From Actinomycetota bacterium (GTDB taxonomy: Bacteria > Actinomycetota > Actinomycetes > Propionibacteriales > Propionibacteriaceae), in NCBI GenBank assembly GCA_016213595.1, contig JACRAA010000088.1:1-17378 (forward strand): DNA of 17,378 bases. The letters run 5' to 3'. Each line of letters starts with the position of its first letter. Positions within the stretch are counted from its first letter, which is position 1. The position numbers and the translations under genes are program-made. The notes beneath the pieces were generated by a model. It saw only the letters and a list, made by a program, of their open reading frames with translations, was not told where the DNA came from and searched no databases. Below are positions 7,072 through 13,744 of this stretch, in pieces.

Positions 7072-7365
7072 ATGGAATGGATCCTCGCCGCGCTGGCGAT
7101 CGCCGTCGTGGGTCTCGCGGCGGCTGCTGCCACGGGCCGCTTCGGTGAGCTGCCGGACGTCGTCGACGACCGCGTCCAGCCCTCCCTGCCCGAGACCGGA
7201 CCGATCACGGCCGAGCAGCTGCGCGACGTAGAGTTCGCGGTCGTTCCTCGCGGGTACTCGATGGAACAGGTCGACGCGCTGCTGGAGCGGCTCGCCGCAC
7301 AGCTCCGTCCGGAGCCGACCACCGGGCCTGTCGTGGCAGACCCAAGGGCTCCCGACCTGGAATAA
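7072..7365 (+). CDS. Small membrane-anchored DivIVA-domain protein
   Basis: A 97-aa protein. Residues 3-21 form a hydrophobic, alanine-rich membrane segment. Residues about 54-77 (FAVVPRGYSMEQVDALLERL) are one copy of the short DivIVA repeat seen in actinobacterial DivIVA/Wag31-like proteins, including the GY-x-x-xx-VD core. There is no long coiled coil, so this is not Wag31 itself but a small relative, possibly targeted to curved or polar membrane. AGGAGA (7063-7068) is the ribosome-binding site, overlapping the end of the LOG-family gene, so the two are probably co-transcribed. The similar mycobacterial gene in this neighbourhood is Rv1209 (from memory). The function is unknown. Confidence 0.78.
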   Translation: MEWILAALAIAVVGLAAAAATGRFGELPDVVDDRVQPSLPETGPITAEQLRDVEFAVVPRGYSMEQVDALLERLAAQLRPEPTTGPVVADPRAPDLE

Positions 7366-7395
7366 TGGTCAGTACAGATACGAAAGGGAGACGCG

Positions 7396-7563
7396 ATGGC
7401 CGCGATGAAGCCGCGAACCGGTGATGGACCCATGGAGGTCACGAAGGAGGGCCGCGGAATCGTCATGCGCGTTCCCGTCGACGGTGGGGGACGTCTCGTC
7501 GTCGAGCTCAACGCCCAGGAGGCGACGGACCTGCTCCAGGCGCTGCGTGGAGTCGTCGGCTGA
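7396..7563 (+). CDS. DUF3117 protein, 55 aa
   Basis: A very short gene that an ORF length cut-off easily misses. The 55-residue product starts MAAMKPRTGDGPMEVTKEGR and ends LQALRGVVG, an almost invariant DUF3117 pattern across Actinobacteria. AAAGGGAG (7383-7390) is a strong ribosome-binding site five bases before the ATG. It follows the DivIVA-domain gene by 30 bases and precedes a strong hairpin, so it is the last gene of that unit. The homologue Rv1211 has, as I recall, been described as calmodulin-like; I see no EF-hand loop here. Such strong conservation suggests an essential or housekeeping contact, but the role is unknown. Confidence 0.88.
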   Translation: MAAMKPRTGDGPMEVTKEGRGIVMRVPVDGGGRLVVELNAQEATDLLQALRGVVG

Positions 7564-7582
7564 CGGCGTGACCACCGGACAC

Positions 7583-7617
7583 CATCGCCCGCCCGGGAGT
7601 GAACCAGGCGGGCGATG
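7583..7617. terminator. Strong bidirectional hairpin between DUF3117 and glgM
   Basis: CATCGCCCGCC (7583-7593) and GGCGGGCGATG (7607-7617) form a perfect 11-bp stem with a 13-nt loop. It lies between two convergent stop codons (7563 and 7624). There is no T-tract. Confidence 0.75.
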
Positions 7618-7623
7618 CCATGC

Positions 7624-8820
7624 TCAGCGTGCCCGGTACGCGGCGATCGCCTTCTCGTACACGGTGACCGTCTGGGCGGCGATCGCGCTCCAGGAGAACT
7701 CGTCGATGCAGCGCTGCCGCCCGGCGCGTCCCATGTCCTGTGCCCGCTCCGGGTCGCGGGTGAGCTCGTTGATCCGCGCCGCGAACGTCTGCTCGAAGTC
7801 CGTGACGTACGCGGCATCGCCCGCCTGGTCCGGGTCGTACGGGACGAGCAGCCCGGTGACGCCGTCGACGACGACCTCGGGTATGCCGCCCACAGCGGAG
7901 GCCACCACCGCCGTCTCGCACGCCATGGCCTCGAGGTTCACGATGCCGAGCGGCTCGTAGATCGACGGGCAGGCGAAGACGGTGGCGTGGGTGAGCACCT
8001 GCCGTACGGACTCGCGGGGCAGCATGTCCCGCACCCAGGTCACGCGGCCCGGCCGCGCCGCCTCGAGGGAGGCGAACGCCTCGTCGAACTCCGCGGCGAT
8101 CTCAGGAGTGTCGGGAGCGCCGGCCAGCAGCAGGAGCTGGGTGTCCGGGTCGAGCTGACGCGCGGCACGGACGAGGTGAACCAGGCCCTTCTGGCGGGTG
8201 ATGCGGCCGACGAACACGACCAGCGGCTGGTCGAGGTCGACGCCGAGGGAGTCGACGACGTCACGCCTGTGGTCGGGAGCGAACTCCTCCGGGTCGATGC
8301 CGTTCTTCACGACGTGGATGCGGCTCCGCTCCACCGAGGGGTAGGCGGCCTGGATGTTGGCGATCATCGCCTCGCTGACCGCGATCACGGCGTCGGCCTG
8401 CTCGTACGCCATCTTCTCGATCCACGAGCTGACCCGGTAGCCGCCCGCGAGCTGCTCGGCCTTCCATGGCCGGTCGGGCTCGAGGGAGTGGGCCGTCACG
8501 ACCGTGGGCACGTCGAGCAGCCGGCCCGCGACCAGCCCGGCGAACTGGGCGTACCAGGTGTGCGCGTGGATCACGTCGACCTCGGGGATGGCCGCCGCCA
8601 TCGAGACGTCGGCGCCGAGTGTGCGCAGCGCCTGGTTGGCGCCCTCGGGGAAGCTCTCGGGATGGGCGACGGCGCCCTCCCGCGGCTCACCCATGCACTG
8701 GACGTCGACGAGGTCGCACAGCTTTCGCAGCTGGGGGACGAGCTGGCCGACGTGGACGCCGGCGCCGCCGTAGATGAATGGCGGGTACTCCCGGGTGAGG
8801 ATGGATACGCGCAGGCTCAT
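7624..8820 (-). CDS. glgM: Alpha-maltose-1-phosphate synthase / glycogen synthase, GT4-type actinobacterial (GlgM)
   Basis: A 398-aa GT-B glycosyltransferase, often annotated as glycogen synthase GlgA. The actinobacterial enzyme (Rv1212c in M. tuberculosis) instead joins ADP-glucose and glucose-1-phosphate into maltose-1-phosphate for the GlgE pathway. The N-terminal TREYPPFIYGGAGVHVGQL holds the acceptor/ADP-binding GG loop. FVGRITRQKG supplies the Arg and Lys that bind the nucleotide phosphates, and YEPLGIVNLEA is the EX7E motif. The length fits GlgM and is well below GT5 GlgA (about 480). The start is ATG at 8820; no ribosome-binding site is seen, and CAGGCT lies seven bases upstream. It is divergent from glgC, the ADP-glucose supplier. 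The frame extends upstream, but those codons are not homologous. Confidence 0.9.
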   Translation of the reverse strand: MSLRVSILTREYPPFIYGGAGVHVGQLVPQLRKLCDLVDVQCMGEPREGAVAHPESFPEGANQALRTLGADVSMAAAIPEVDVIHAHTWYAQFAGLVAGRLLDVPTVVTAHSLEPDRPWKAEQLAGGYRVSSWIEKMAYEQADAVIAVSEAMIANIQAAYPSVERSRIHVVKNGIDPEEFAPDHRRDVVDSLGVDLDQPLVVFVGRITRQKGLVHLVRAARQLDPDTQLLLLAGAPDTPEIAAEFDEAFASLEAARPGRVTWVRDMLPRESVRQVLTHATVFACPSIYEPLGIVNLEAMACETAVVASAVGGIPEVVVDGVTGLLVPYDPDQAGDAAYVTDFEQTFAARINELTRDPERAQDMGRAGRQRCIDEFSWSAIAAQTVTVYEKAIAAYRAR

Positions 8821-8827
8821 GGTGGGG

Positions 8828-8833
8828 AGCCTG
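8828..8833 (-). promoter_or_regulatory. Possible leaderless -10 element of glgM
   Basis: The minus strand reads CAGGCT, then seven bases, then ATG. The first base departs from TANNNT. It is listed because the spacing matches the other starts in this window and no Shine-Dalgarno is present. Confidence 0.35.
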
Positions 8834-8929
8834 CCACACGGAGCCGCCCGGGGGGAGGTTGGCTTCCCAGTTGTGCTTCCCATTCGGGAATCCTGTGCGA
8901 ATAGATGCCGTTGTGGCACTCCCTCTCAC

Positions 8930-8935
8930 TAGTGT
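8930..8935 (+). promoter_or_regulatory. Leaderless -10 element of glgC
   Basis: TAGTGT is followed by six bases (GTCGTC) and the ATG at 8942. No ribosome-binding site is seen. It shares a 121-base divergent region with the glgM start. Confidence 0.62.
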
Positions 8936-8941
8936 GTCGTC

Positions 8942-10168
8942 ATGGTGACGAGGCCGAATGCACTGTCCATCGTGCTCGCTGGTGGCGAGGGCAAGCGGTT
9001 GATGCCGCTGACCGCTGACCGTGCCAAACCAGCGGTTCCCTTCGGCAGCACCTACCGCCTCATCGACTTCGTCCTGTCGAACCTCGTCAACTCGGACCTG
9101 CGGCGGATCGCGGTCCTCACCCAGTACAAGTCGCACTCGCTCGACCGTCACATCTCGCTGACGTGGCGCATGTCCGTGCTCCTCAACAACTACGTCACCT
9201 CCGTGCCTGCTCAGCAGCGCACCGGCAAGCAGTGGTTCCAGGGCAGCGCCGACGCGATCTTCCAGTCGATGAACCTCATCGAGGACGACCAGCCGGACTA
9301 CATCGTCGTGTTCGGCGCGGACAACATCTACCGGATGGATGTCGAGCAGATGCTCGAGGCCCACATGGACTCGGGCGTGGAGTGCACCGTCGCCGGGATC
9401 CGGGTGCCGCGGGCGAGTGCGTCGGACTTCGGGATCATCGACGCCGGGACCGACGGCCGGATCCGGCGGTTCCTCGAGAAGCCCGCCGACCCGCCCGGGC
9501 TGCCGGACTCGCCCGAGGAGTCGTTCGCCTCGATGGGCAACTACATCTTCTCGACGGACGCCTTCGTCGAGATGCTCCGCGCCGACGCGGCGGAAGAGAG
9601 CTCACGCCACGACATGGGCGGCAACATCATCCCCGCGTTCGTCGACGCAGGCCAGGCCCAGGTGTACGACTTCACGATGAACGCCGTGCCCGGCGCCACG
9701 GAGAAGGACCGCAGCTACTGGCGCGACGTCGGCACCATCGACGCGTACCACGAGGCGCACATGGACCTCGTCTCCGTCGTTCCGGAGTTCAACCTGTACA
9801 ACCGGAAGTGGCCGATCTGGACGACGCAGATCCAGGTGCCGGGGGCGAAGTTCACGCTGCGCGGTACGGCCGAGGACTCGATCGTGGGCGCCGGCTGCAT
9901 CATCTCGGGCGGCGACGTCGACAGGTCTGTGCTGAGCCCCAGCGTGCTCGTGGAGAAGTGGGCCAAGATCGAGGAGTCCGTGATCTTCTCGGGCGCCCGG
10001 ATCGGCCGCAACGCCGTCGTCAGGCGCGCGATCCTCGACAAGAACGTCATCGTGCCCGAGGGTGCGGAGGTGGGCGTCGACCACGAGCTCGACCGGGCCA
10101 GAGGGTTCTACGTGTCGGAGCAGGGCGTCACGGTCGTCCCGAAGAACACGAAGATCCTGCAGGACTGA
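8942..10168 (+). CDS. glgC: Glucose-1-phosphate adenylyltransferase (ADP-glucose pyrophosphorylase)
   Basis: A 408-aa enzyme making ADP-glucose and PPi from ATP and glucose-1-phosphate, the committed step of glycogen synthesis, usually allosterically controlled. The nucleotide-binding GGEGKRLMPLT (14-24), the RAKPAVPFG loop, the FGADNIYRMD catalytic/metal region and FLEKP with the substrate lysine are all present, followed by SYWRDVGT. The C-terminal part from about residue 300 is the left-handed beta-helix seen in GlgC. The length matches the mycobacterial enzyme (about 404). A GTG one codon downstream is an alternative start, but the -10 spacing favours the ATG. glgM is directly divergent, so the pair probably responds to the same carbon or energy signal. 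Confidence 0.96.
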   Translation: MVTRPNALSIVLAGGEGKRLMPLTADRAKPAVPFGSTYRLIDFVLSNLVNSDLRRIAVLTQYKSHSLDRHISLTWRMSVLLNNYVTSVPAQQRTGKQWFQGSADAIFQSMNLIEDDQPDYIVVFGADNIYRMDVEQMLEAHMDSGVECTVAGIRVPRASASDFGIIDAGTDGRIRRFLEKPADPPGLPDSPEESFASMGNYIFSTDAFVEMLRADAAEESSRHDMGGNIIPAFVDAGQAQVYDFTMNAVPGATEKDRSYWRDVGTIDAYHEAHMDLVSVVPEFNLYNRKWPIWTTQIQVPGAKFTLRGTAEDSIVGAGCIISGGDVDRSVLSPSVLVEKWAKIEESVIFSGARIGRNAVVRRAILDKNVIVPEGAEVGVDHELDRARGFYVSEQGVTVVPKNTKILQD

Positions 10169-10178
10169 GCCGCTGCTG

Positions 10179-10213
10179 TCCTGGCTGCCGTCAGTGCTTG
10201 ACGGCAGCCAGGA
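10179..10213. terminator. Perfect 15-bp hairpin between glgC and the O-methyltransferase gene
   Basis: TCCTGGCTGCCGTCA (10179-10193) and TGACGGCAGCCAGGA (10199-10213) are exact reverse complements with a 5-nt loop. The right arm and loop encode the last codons of the minus-strand gene, and its stop lies in the left arm. It should stop transcription from both sides. Confidence 0.82.
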
Positions 10214-10853
10214 TGCCGTCGCCGACGGGCAGGAAGACCGGTGTGAGGTCCTCCATGCCGACGACGGCCTCGAGCACGTCGCGGGTGATGAGCGTCTCGT
10301 CGTCCTCGTTCGTCGGGTCCGCGACCGTACCGCCGAGCATCGCGTGCGACAGCACGAGGACCCCGCCGTGGCGGAGCAGCCGGATGGCCTGCTCGAGGTG
10401 CTCGTGCGCGTCGAGCGTCTCGCCGGCGATGAGCACGAGGTCGTACGCTCCGTCGCTGAGCTTCGGGAGCACGGTCAAGGCACTCCCCGCGATGGTGCGC
10501 AGCCGCTGCGCGCGGATGCCGGTGCCGATGATGATGCGACGCGCGACGTTCTGGTACTCGGCCTCCGGGTCGATGGTGGTGAGGATGCCGTCAGGGTGCA
10601 TGCCGTGCAGCAGGGCGAGCGACGCGACGCCCGCACCCGTGCCGATCTCGACGACGGCCTTGGCGCCCAGCACGCGGGCGAGGAACGTCAGCGTCTGCGC
10701 TGCGCCCCGACTGGGAGGTACCAGACCGAGGTCGACGGCGGCGGCGCGGGCGGCCTGTCCGGCCGGTGACTCGGGGACGTAGTCCTCGGTGTGGGCCCAG
10801 GCTGCGGGCTTCGGGGCGTGCTTGCCGGAGAGTGCGGCGGGTGTGGGACTCAC
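10191..10853 (-). CDS. SAM-dependent O-methyltransferase (catechol-O-methyltransferase-like family 3)
   Basis: A 220-aa methyltransferase. VVEIGTGAGVASLAL (67-81) is SAM motif I, TTIDPEAEY (92-100) is the acidic ribose-binding strand, and YDLVLIAGE occupies the motif where a metal-binding Asp is expected (usually DxxK/A in this family; here IAGE, so metal dependence is less sure). The mycobacterial counterpart is Rv1220c in the same neighbourhood (from memory), and its natural substrate is not established. The GTG start is supported by TAGGGT six bases upstream. It is divergent from the biotin-carrier gene across 38 bases, and its last codons lie inside the hairpin shared with glgC. Confidence 0.88.
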   Translation of the reverse strand: MSPTPAALSGKHAPKPAAWAHTEDYVPESPAGQAARAAAVDLGLVPPSRGAAQTLTFLARVLGAKAVVEIGTGAGVASLALLHGMHPDGILTTIDPEAEYQNVARRIIIGTGIRAQRLRTIAGSALTVLPKLSDGAYDLVLIAGETLDAHEHLEQAIRLLRHGGVLVLSHAMLGGTVADPTNEDDETLITRDVLEAVVGMEDLTPVFLPVGDGILAAVKH

Positions 10854-10859
10854 GAGCCC

Positions 10860-10865
10860 ACCCTA
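10860..10865 (-). promoter_or_regulatory. Leaderless -10 element of the O-methyltransferase gene
   Basis: The minus strand reads TAGGGT, then six bases (GGGCTC), then GTG. It lies only 13 bases from the opposing -10 of the biotin-carrier gene, so the two promoters overlap and polymerases would compete for one site. Confidence 0.62.
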
Positions 10866-10878
10866 GTGGAATGGGCCC

Positions 10879-10884
10879 TACGAT
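10879..10884 (+). promoter_or_regulatory. Leaderless -10 element of the biotin-carrier/dapA unit
   Basis: TACGAT is followed by seven bases (GAGCCCC) and ATG at 10892. An upstream in-frame ATG (10883) overlaps this hexamer and is therefore disfavoured as the start. Confidence 0.6.
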
Positions 10885-10891
10885 GAGCCCC

Positions 10892-11113
10892 ATGAGTCAC
10901 ACGGTCAGCGCGGAGATCGTCGCGAATGTCTTGTCGGTGGACGTCGCCGTGGGGGACTCCGTCGGTCCGCTCGATTCGGTCGTCCTGCTCGAGTCGATGA
11001 AGATGGAGATCCCTGTCCTCGCTGACGTGACCGGGACCGTTGTCGAGATCGTCGTCGCGCCGGGCGACGTGGTCACCGAGGGTGACCCGCTCGTGGTGAT
11101 CAAGGAGTCGTGA
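10892..11113 (+). CDS. Lone biotin/lipoyl carrier protein (TB7.3-like)
   Basis: A 73-aa protein made only of a biotinyl domain. ESMKMEIPV (34-42) is the biotinylation site with Lys37 as the biotin-accepting lysine, and two half-barrel repeats are visible around it. It closely resembles mycobacterial TB7.3 (Rv3221c), a free-standing biotin carrier of unknown partner. A carrier of this kind would normally serve an acyl-CoA carboxylase, but none is in the window. The final bases overlap or touch the dapA start, so the two are coupled. The start is ATG at 10892, seven bases after TACGAT. Confidence 0.9.
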   Translation: MSHTVSAEIVANVLSVDVAVGDSVGPLDSVVLLESMKMEIPVLADVTGTVVEIVVAPGDVVTEGDPLVVIKES

Positions 11114-11115
11114 CC

Positions 11116-11997
11116 GTGACACAGCCACCCTTCGGCCGGCTCGTCACGGCCATGGTGACCCCCTTCGACGGGGATGGCGCGCTCGACCTCGACGCCGCCG
11201 CATCGCTCGCGACGTACCTGGTGGACGAGCAGAAGAACGACGCCCTCGTCATCAACGGCACGACGGGAGAGTCGCCGACGACCACCGACGACGAGAAGCT
11301 GCGACTGCTGCGGGTGGTGGTCGAGGCCGTGGGGGACCGGGCCCAGGTGGTCGCCGGGGTCGGTACGTTCGACACCGCACACACGACCCACCTGGCCCAG
11401 CAGGCGGCGGGGGCGGGCGTGCACGGCCTCCTCGTGGTGACCCCCTACTACTCGCGGCCGCCGCAGGACGCGATCGCCGCCCACTTCCTCGCGGTCGCCG
11501 ACGCGACCGACCTGCCGGTGATCCTGTACGACATCCCGCACCGTGCCGGCGTGCCGATCGAGACGGACACGCTCCTCAAGGTCGCCGAGCACCCCCGCAT
11601 CGTCGCCGTCAAGGACGCGAAGGGTCTCCCCGTACAGTCGGCCATCGTCATGGCGGCCTCCGACCTCGCGTTCTACGCCGGTGACGACGCCATGCTGCTG
11701 CCCTTGCTCGCCGTCGGCGGCGCCGGCGTGGTCGGGACGTCGACGCACTTCTCCGGGGCCAGGACCGCGGAGGTCATAGGGGCGTGGCTCGCGGGCGACG
11801 TCCAGGACGCGCTCGCCCGGTACCGCGCGCTCCTGCCGGTCTACCAGGGAGTGTTCGCAACCCAGGGCGTGATGCTCGTGAAGGCGGGCCTCGCGGCGAG
11901 GGGACGCTGCGTCGGCGGGGTGCGGGCACCCCTGCTCGATGCCTCGGAGGCCCAGACCGCCACATTCGTCCGCCTGCTCGACGCCGCGGGCCTGTAG
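11116..11997 (+). CDS. dapA: 4-hydroxy-tetrahydrodipicolinate synthase (DapA)
   Basis: A 293-aa class I aldolase-type (beta/alpha)8 barrel that condenses pyruvate with aspartate semialdehyde, the first step of DAP/lysine synthesis. Visible residues are NGTTGESPTTT (Thr49, Thr50), VTPYYSRPP, LYDIPHR (Tyr138 of the proton relay and Arg143, which should bind the aspartate-semialdehyde carboxylate) and VAVKDAKG with the Schiff-base Lys166. The match to the mycobacterial enzyme is close, so a true DapA is more likely than a paralogue such as KDG aldolase. The start is chosen at GTG 11116 because AAGGAG (11102-11107) is then 8 bases away; the GTG at 11110, which overlaps the preceding stop, is only 2 bases away. 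In relatives dapA usually sits with dapB, not with a biotin carrier. Confidence 0.9.
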   Translation: MTQPPFGRLVTAMVTPFDGDGALDLDAAASLATYLVDEQKNDALVINGTTGESPTTTDDEKLRLLRVVVEAVGDRAQVVAGVGTFDTAHTTHLAQQAAGAGVHGLLVVTPYYSRPPQDAIAAHFLAVADATDLPVILYDIPHRAGVPIETDTLLKVAEHPRIVAVKDAKGLPVQSAIVMAASDLAFYAGDDAMLLPLLAVGGAGVVGTSTHFSGARTAEVIGAWLAGDVQDALARYRALLPVYQGVFATQGVMLVKAGLAARGRCVGGVRAPLLDASEAQTATFVRLLDAAGL

Positions 11998-12034
11998 CCG
12001 CCGTCCGGTCCCGGTATGCCGGGTTACCGGCGGC
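11997..12034 (+). terminator. Nested hairpin after dapA
   Basis: An outer stem GCCGCCG (11997-12003) pairs with CGGCGGC (12028-12034). An inner perfect stem CCCGG (12010-12014) pairs with CCGGG (12019-12023) around TATG. It begins at the last base of the dapA stop and ends four bases before the tatB -10. Confidence 0.55.
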
Positions 12035-12038
12035 GGGC

Positions 12039-12044
12039 TATTGT
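12039..12044 (+). promoter_or_regulatory. Leaderless -10 element of tatB
   Basis: TATTGT is followed by seven bases (CTCTGGC) and GTG at 12052. This is the closest to a consensus -10 in the window. No Shine-Dalgarno is seen. It decides the start against in-frame codons further upstream. Confidence 0.65.
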
Positions 12045-12051
12045 CTCTGGC

Positions 12052-12483
12052 GTGGATCTGGGCGCCCCTGAAGTCATCATGCTCGTGCTGCTCGCCGTGC
12101 TCATGTTCGGGCCGGAGAAGATCCCGGGGTTCGCGCGCAAGGCGGCCCGCGTCTACAAGTACCTCATGAACATCGCCGGCGGAGCGAAGGACCAGCTCGC
12201 CAACGAGCTCGGCCCGGAGTTCGCAGACATCAGCCTGGCCGACCTCAACCCCAAGACGTTCATCAGCAAGCACCTGCTCGACACCGAGGAGATCTCTGTC
12301 TTCCGGGAGACCATCGCGGACACCAAGCAGTCCCTGAGCGAGACCAGCAAGGAGCTGGCCGCCGCCTCGGCGGGGATCACGGCGGGTGGGGCCGAGCTGG
12401 TCGGCCTGCTCAACGACTCGTCCGGCTCCAGCCTGGTAGGGGCGAGCGCCCCGGGGACACCGTTCGACGTCGAGGCCACCTAG
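12052..12483 (+). CDS. tatB: Sec-independent (twin-arginine) translocase subunit TatB
   Basis: A 143-aa membrane protein. The N-terminus (DLGAPEVIMLVLLAVLMFGPEKIPGF) is the MttA/Hcf106 signature: a short hydrophobic helix at about residues 4-19, the hinge FGPEKIP at 19-25, then a charged amphipathic helix and a long hydrophilic tail. TatB with TatC binds twin-arginine signal peptides and hands folded proteins to TatA. The position next to mrp, and the same order in mycobacteria (Rv1224 near Rv1229c, from memory), support TatB over TatA. The rest of the complex is not here. The GTG start is fixed by the TATTGT hexamer. The frame extends upstream only because the spacer is open. Confidence 0.9.
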   Translation: MDLGAPEVIMLVLLAVLMFGPEKIPGFARKAARVYKYLMNIAGGAKDQLANELGPEFADISLADLNPKTFISKHLLDTEEISVFRETIADTKQSLSETSKELAAASAGITAGGAELVGLLNDSSGSSLVGASAPGTPFDVEAT

Positions 12484-12496
12484 CCTCAGCGTCGCA

Positions 12497-12519
12497 CCTC
12501 GCCCAGCCATGGGCAGAGG
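12497..12519. terminator. Hairpin between convergent tatB and mrp
   Basis: CCTC-GCCCA (12497-12505) pairs with TGGGC-GAGG (12510-12519) around GCCA, with one bulged A on the right arm. It lies between stop codons at 12483 and 12541 and could act in both directions. Confidence 0.5.
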
Positions 12520-12540
12520 GCGCGCTCGCGGCAGATGGGC

Positions 12541-13707
12541 TCAGCCGACGGGGATGACCCCGAGCTGCTGGCCCACGAGGGTCTTCCGGCTGGCGATGAG
12601 CCGCTGGGCCAGGCCCACGATCGCAGCCGCGCTCGGCCGGGTCCCGTCGACGGCCACGAGCGGGGTTCCGGCATCGCCCGCGGCACGGAAGTCCGTCTCC
12701 AGCGGGATCTCGGCGAGCAGCGGCACGTCGTACCCCAGCCTCTCCGTCAGCGCCGCGGAGACCTTCAGGCCACCGCCGCTGCCGAACACGTCCACCCGGT
12801 GGCTCTCGCCGCAGTGCGGGCAGGTGGTCTCGAGGTAGGCCATGTTCTCGACCACCCCGATGACCCGCTGCTTCATGATCCCTGCCATGGTGCCGGCGCG
12901 CTCGGCGACCTCAGTCGCCGCCTGCTGCGGGGTCGTGACCACGATGACCTCGGCACCGGGCAGCCTCTGGCCGAGGCTGATCGCGATGTCGCCCGTACCG
13001 GGGGGCATGTCGAGGACGAGGAAGTCGAGGTCGCCCCAGTACACGTCGGCCAGCAGCTGGGTGAGCGCGCGGTCCAGGATCGGTCCCCGCCAGGCGATGA
13101 CCTGGTCGCGGGAGGGCTTCATCATGCCGACGCTGATCACCTTGATGCCCTGCGTCTCGACCGGGAGGAGGAGGTTCACGTCCTCGAGAGCCGTCGGACC
13201 CTCGTCCTCGGCGAGGCCGAGCAGGTCGGGCACCGAGTGGCCGTACACGTCGGCGTCGAGCAGGCCGACGCTCTTCCCCCCCGCCGCGAGGGCGAGCGCG
13301 AGGTTCACGGCCACTGAGGACTTGCCCACGCCTCCCTTGCCGGAGGCGATGGCGAGGACCCGGGTGTGGTTCGTGGGCTTCGCGAAGGGGATGTCACGCT
13401 CGGGGACGCCCCCGCGCAACATGGCACGCAGCGCTGCCTGCTGCTCGGAGTCCATGACGCCCATGTCCACGGTGACGCGGGTCACCCCGTCGACGACACT
13501 CACCGCGGCGGTCACGTCGTTGCGCAGCCGGTCCCGAAGGGGGCAGCCGCCGGTGGTCAGCAGGATCCGTACGACGGCGTGTCCCTCGTCGTCCACGGTG
13601 ACGACGTCGACCATTCCCAGGTCGGTGATGGGGCGGTGGATCTCGGGATCCTGGACCCCGTGGAGGGCGGCGCGGATCTGGGGCAGCAGCGGGTTCTCAT
13701 CAGGCAC
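12541..13707 (-). CDS. mrp: Mrp/NBP35-type P-loop ATPase, Fe-S cluster carrier
   Basis: A 388-aa soluble protein. Residues 1-90 form an MIP18/DUF59 domain (LHGVQDPEIHRPITDLGMV, with Cys55 in TTGGCPL). Residues 115-375 form the MinD/Mrp ATPase: the deviant Walker A ASGKGGVGKSS (121-131), LLDADVYG (149-156), DMPPGTGD (233-240), and CPHCG with Cys296 and Cys299, which bridge an Fe-S cluster between two monomers. The family loads Fe-S clusters onto apo-enzymes in an ATP-dependent manner. The old link to antiporters (Mrp) is only a shared name. The GTG start is fixed by TAGCCT six bases upstream. Downstream of DUF1003 on the same strand, it seems to have its own promoter, preceded by a tandem repeat. 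Confidence 0.95.
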   Translation of the reverse strand: MPDENPLLPQIRAALHGVQDPEIHRPITDLGMVDVVTVDDEGHAVVRILLTTGGCPLRDRLRNDVTAAVSVVDGVTRVTVDMGVMDSEQQAALRAMLRGGVPERDIPFAKPTNHTRVLAIASGKGGVGKSSVAVNLALALAAGGKSVGLLDADVYGHSVPDLLGLAEDEGPTALEDVNLLLPVETQGIKVISVGMMKPSRDQVIAWRGPILDRALTQLLADVYWGDLDFLVLDMPPGTGDIAISLGQRLPGAEVIVVTTPQQAATEVAERAGTMAGIMKQRVIGVVENMAYLETTCPHCGESHRVDVFGSGGGLKVSAALTERLGYDVPLLAEIPLETDFRAAGDAGTPLVAVDGTRPSAAAIVGLAQRLIASRKTLVGQQLGVIPVG

Positions 13708-13713
13708 CAGGAC

Positions 13714-13719
13714 AGGCTA
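13714..13719 (-). promoter_or_regulatory. Leaderless -10 element of mrp
   Basis: The minus strand reads TAGCCT, then six bases (GTCCTG), then GTG. No Shine-Dalgarno. Three 19-bp repeats begin 25 bases upstream. Confidence 0.6.
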
Positions 13720-13744
13720 CTCGCGGCTCGTGCCGCACGGCTGC

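Noticed and set aside
7615..8904. A 429-aa open frame opposite glgM
   Set aside because: It is the codon-position shadow of glgM, with no start signal and no domain.
8821..8941. Riboswitch or small RNA between glgM and glgC
   Set aside because: The 121 bases contain both start regions, no conserved structure I recognise, and glgC appears leaderless.
10883..10891. Earlier ATG start for the biotin carrier (adds MSP)
   Set aside because: It overlaps the -10 hexamer, so a transcript starting at 10892 would not include it.
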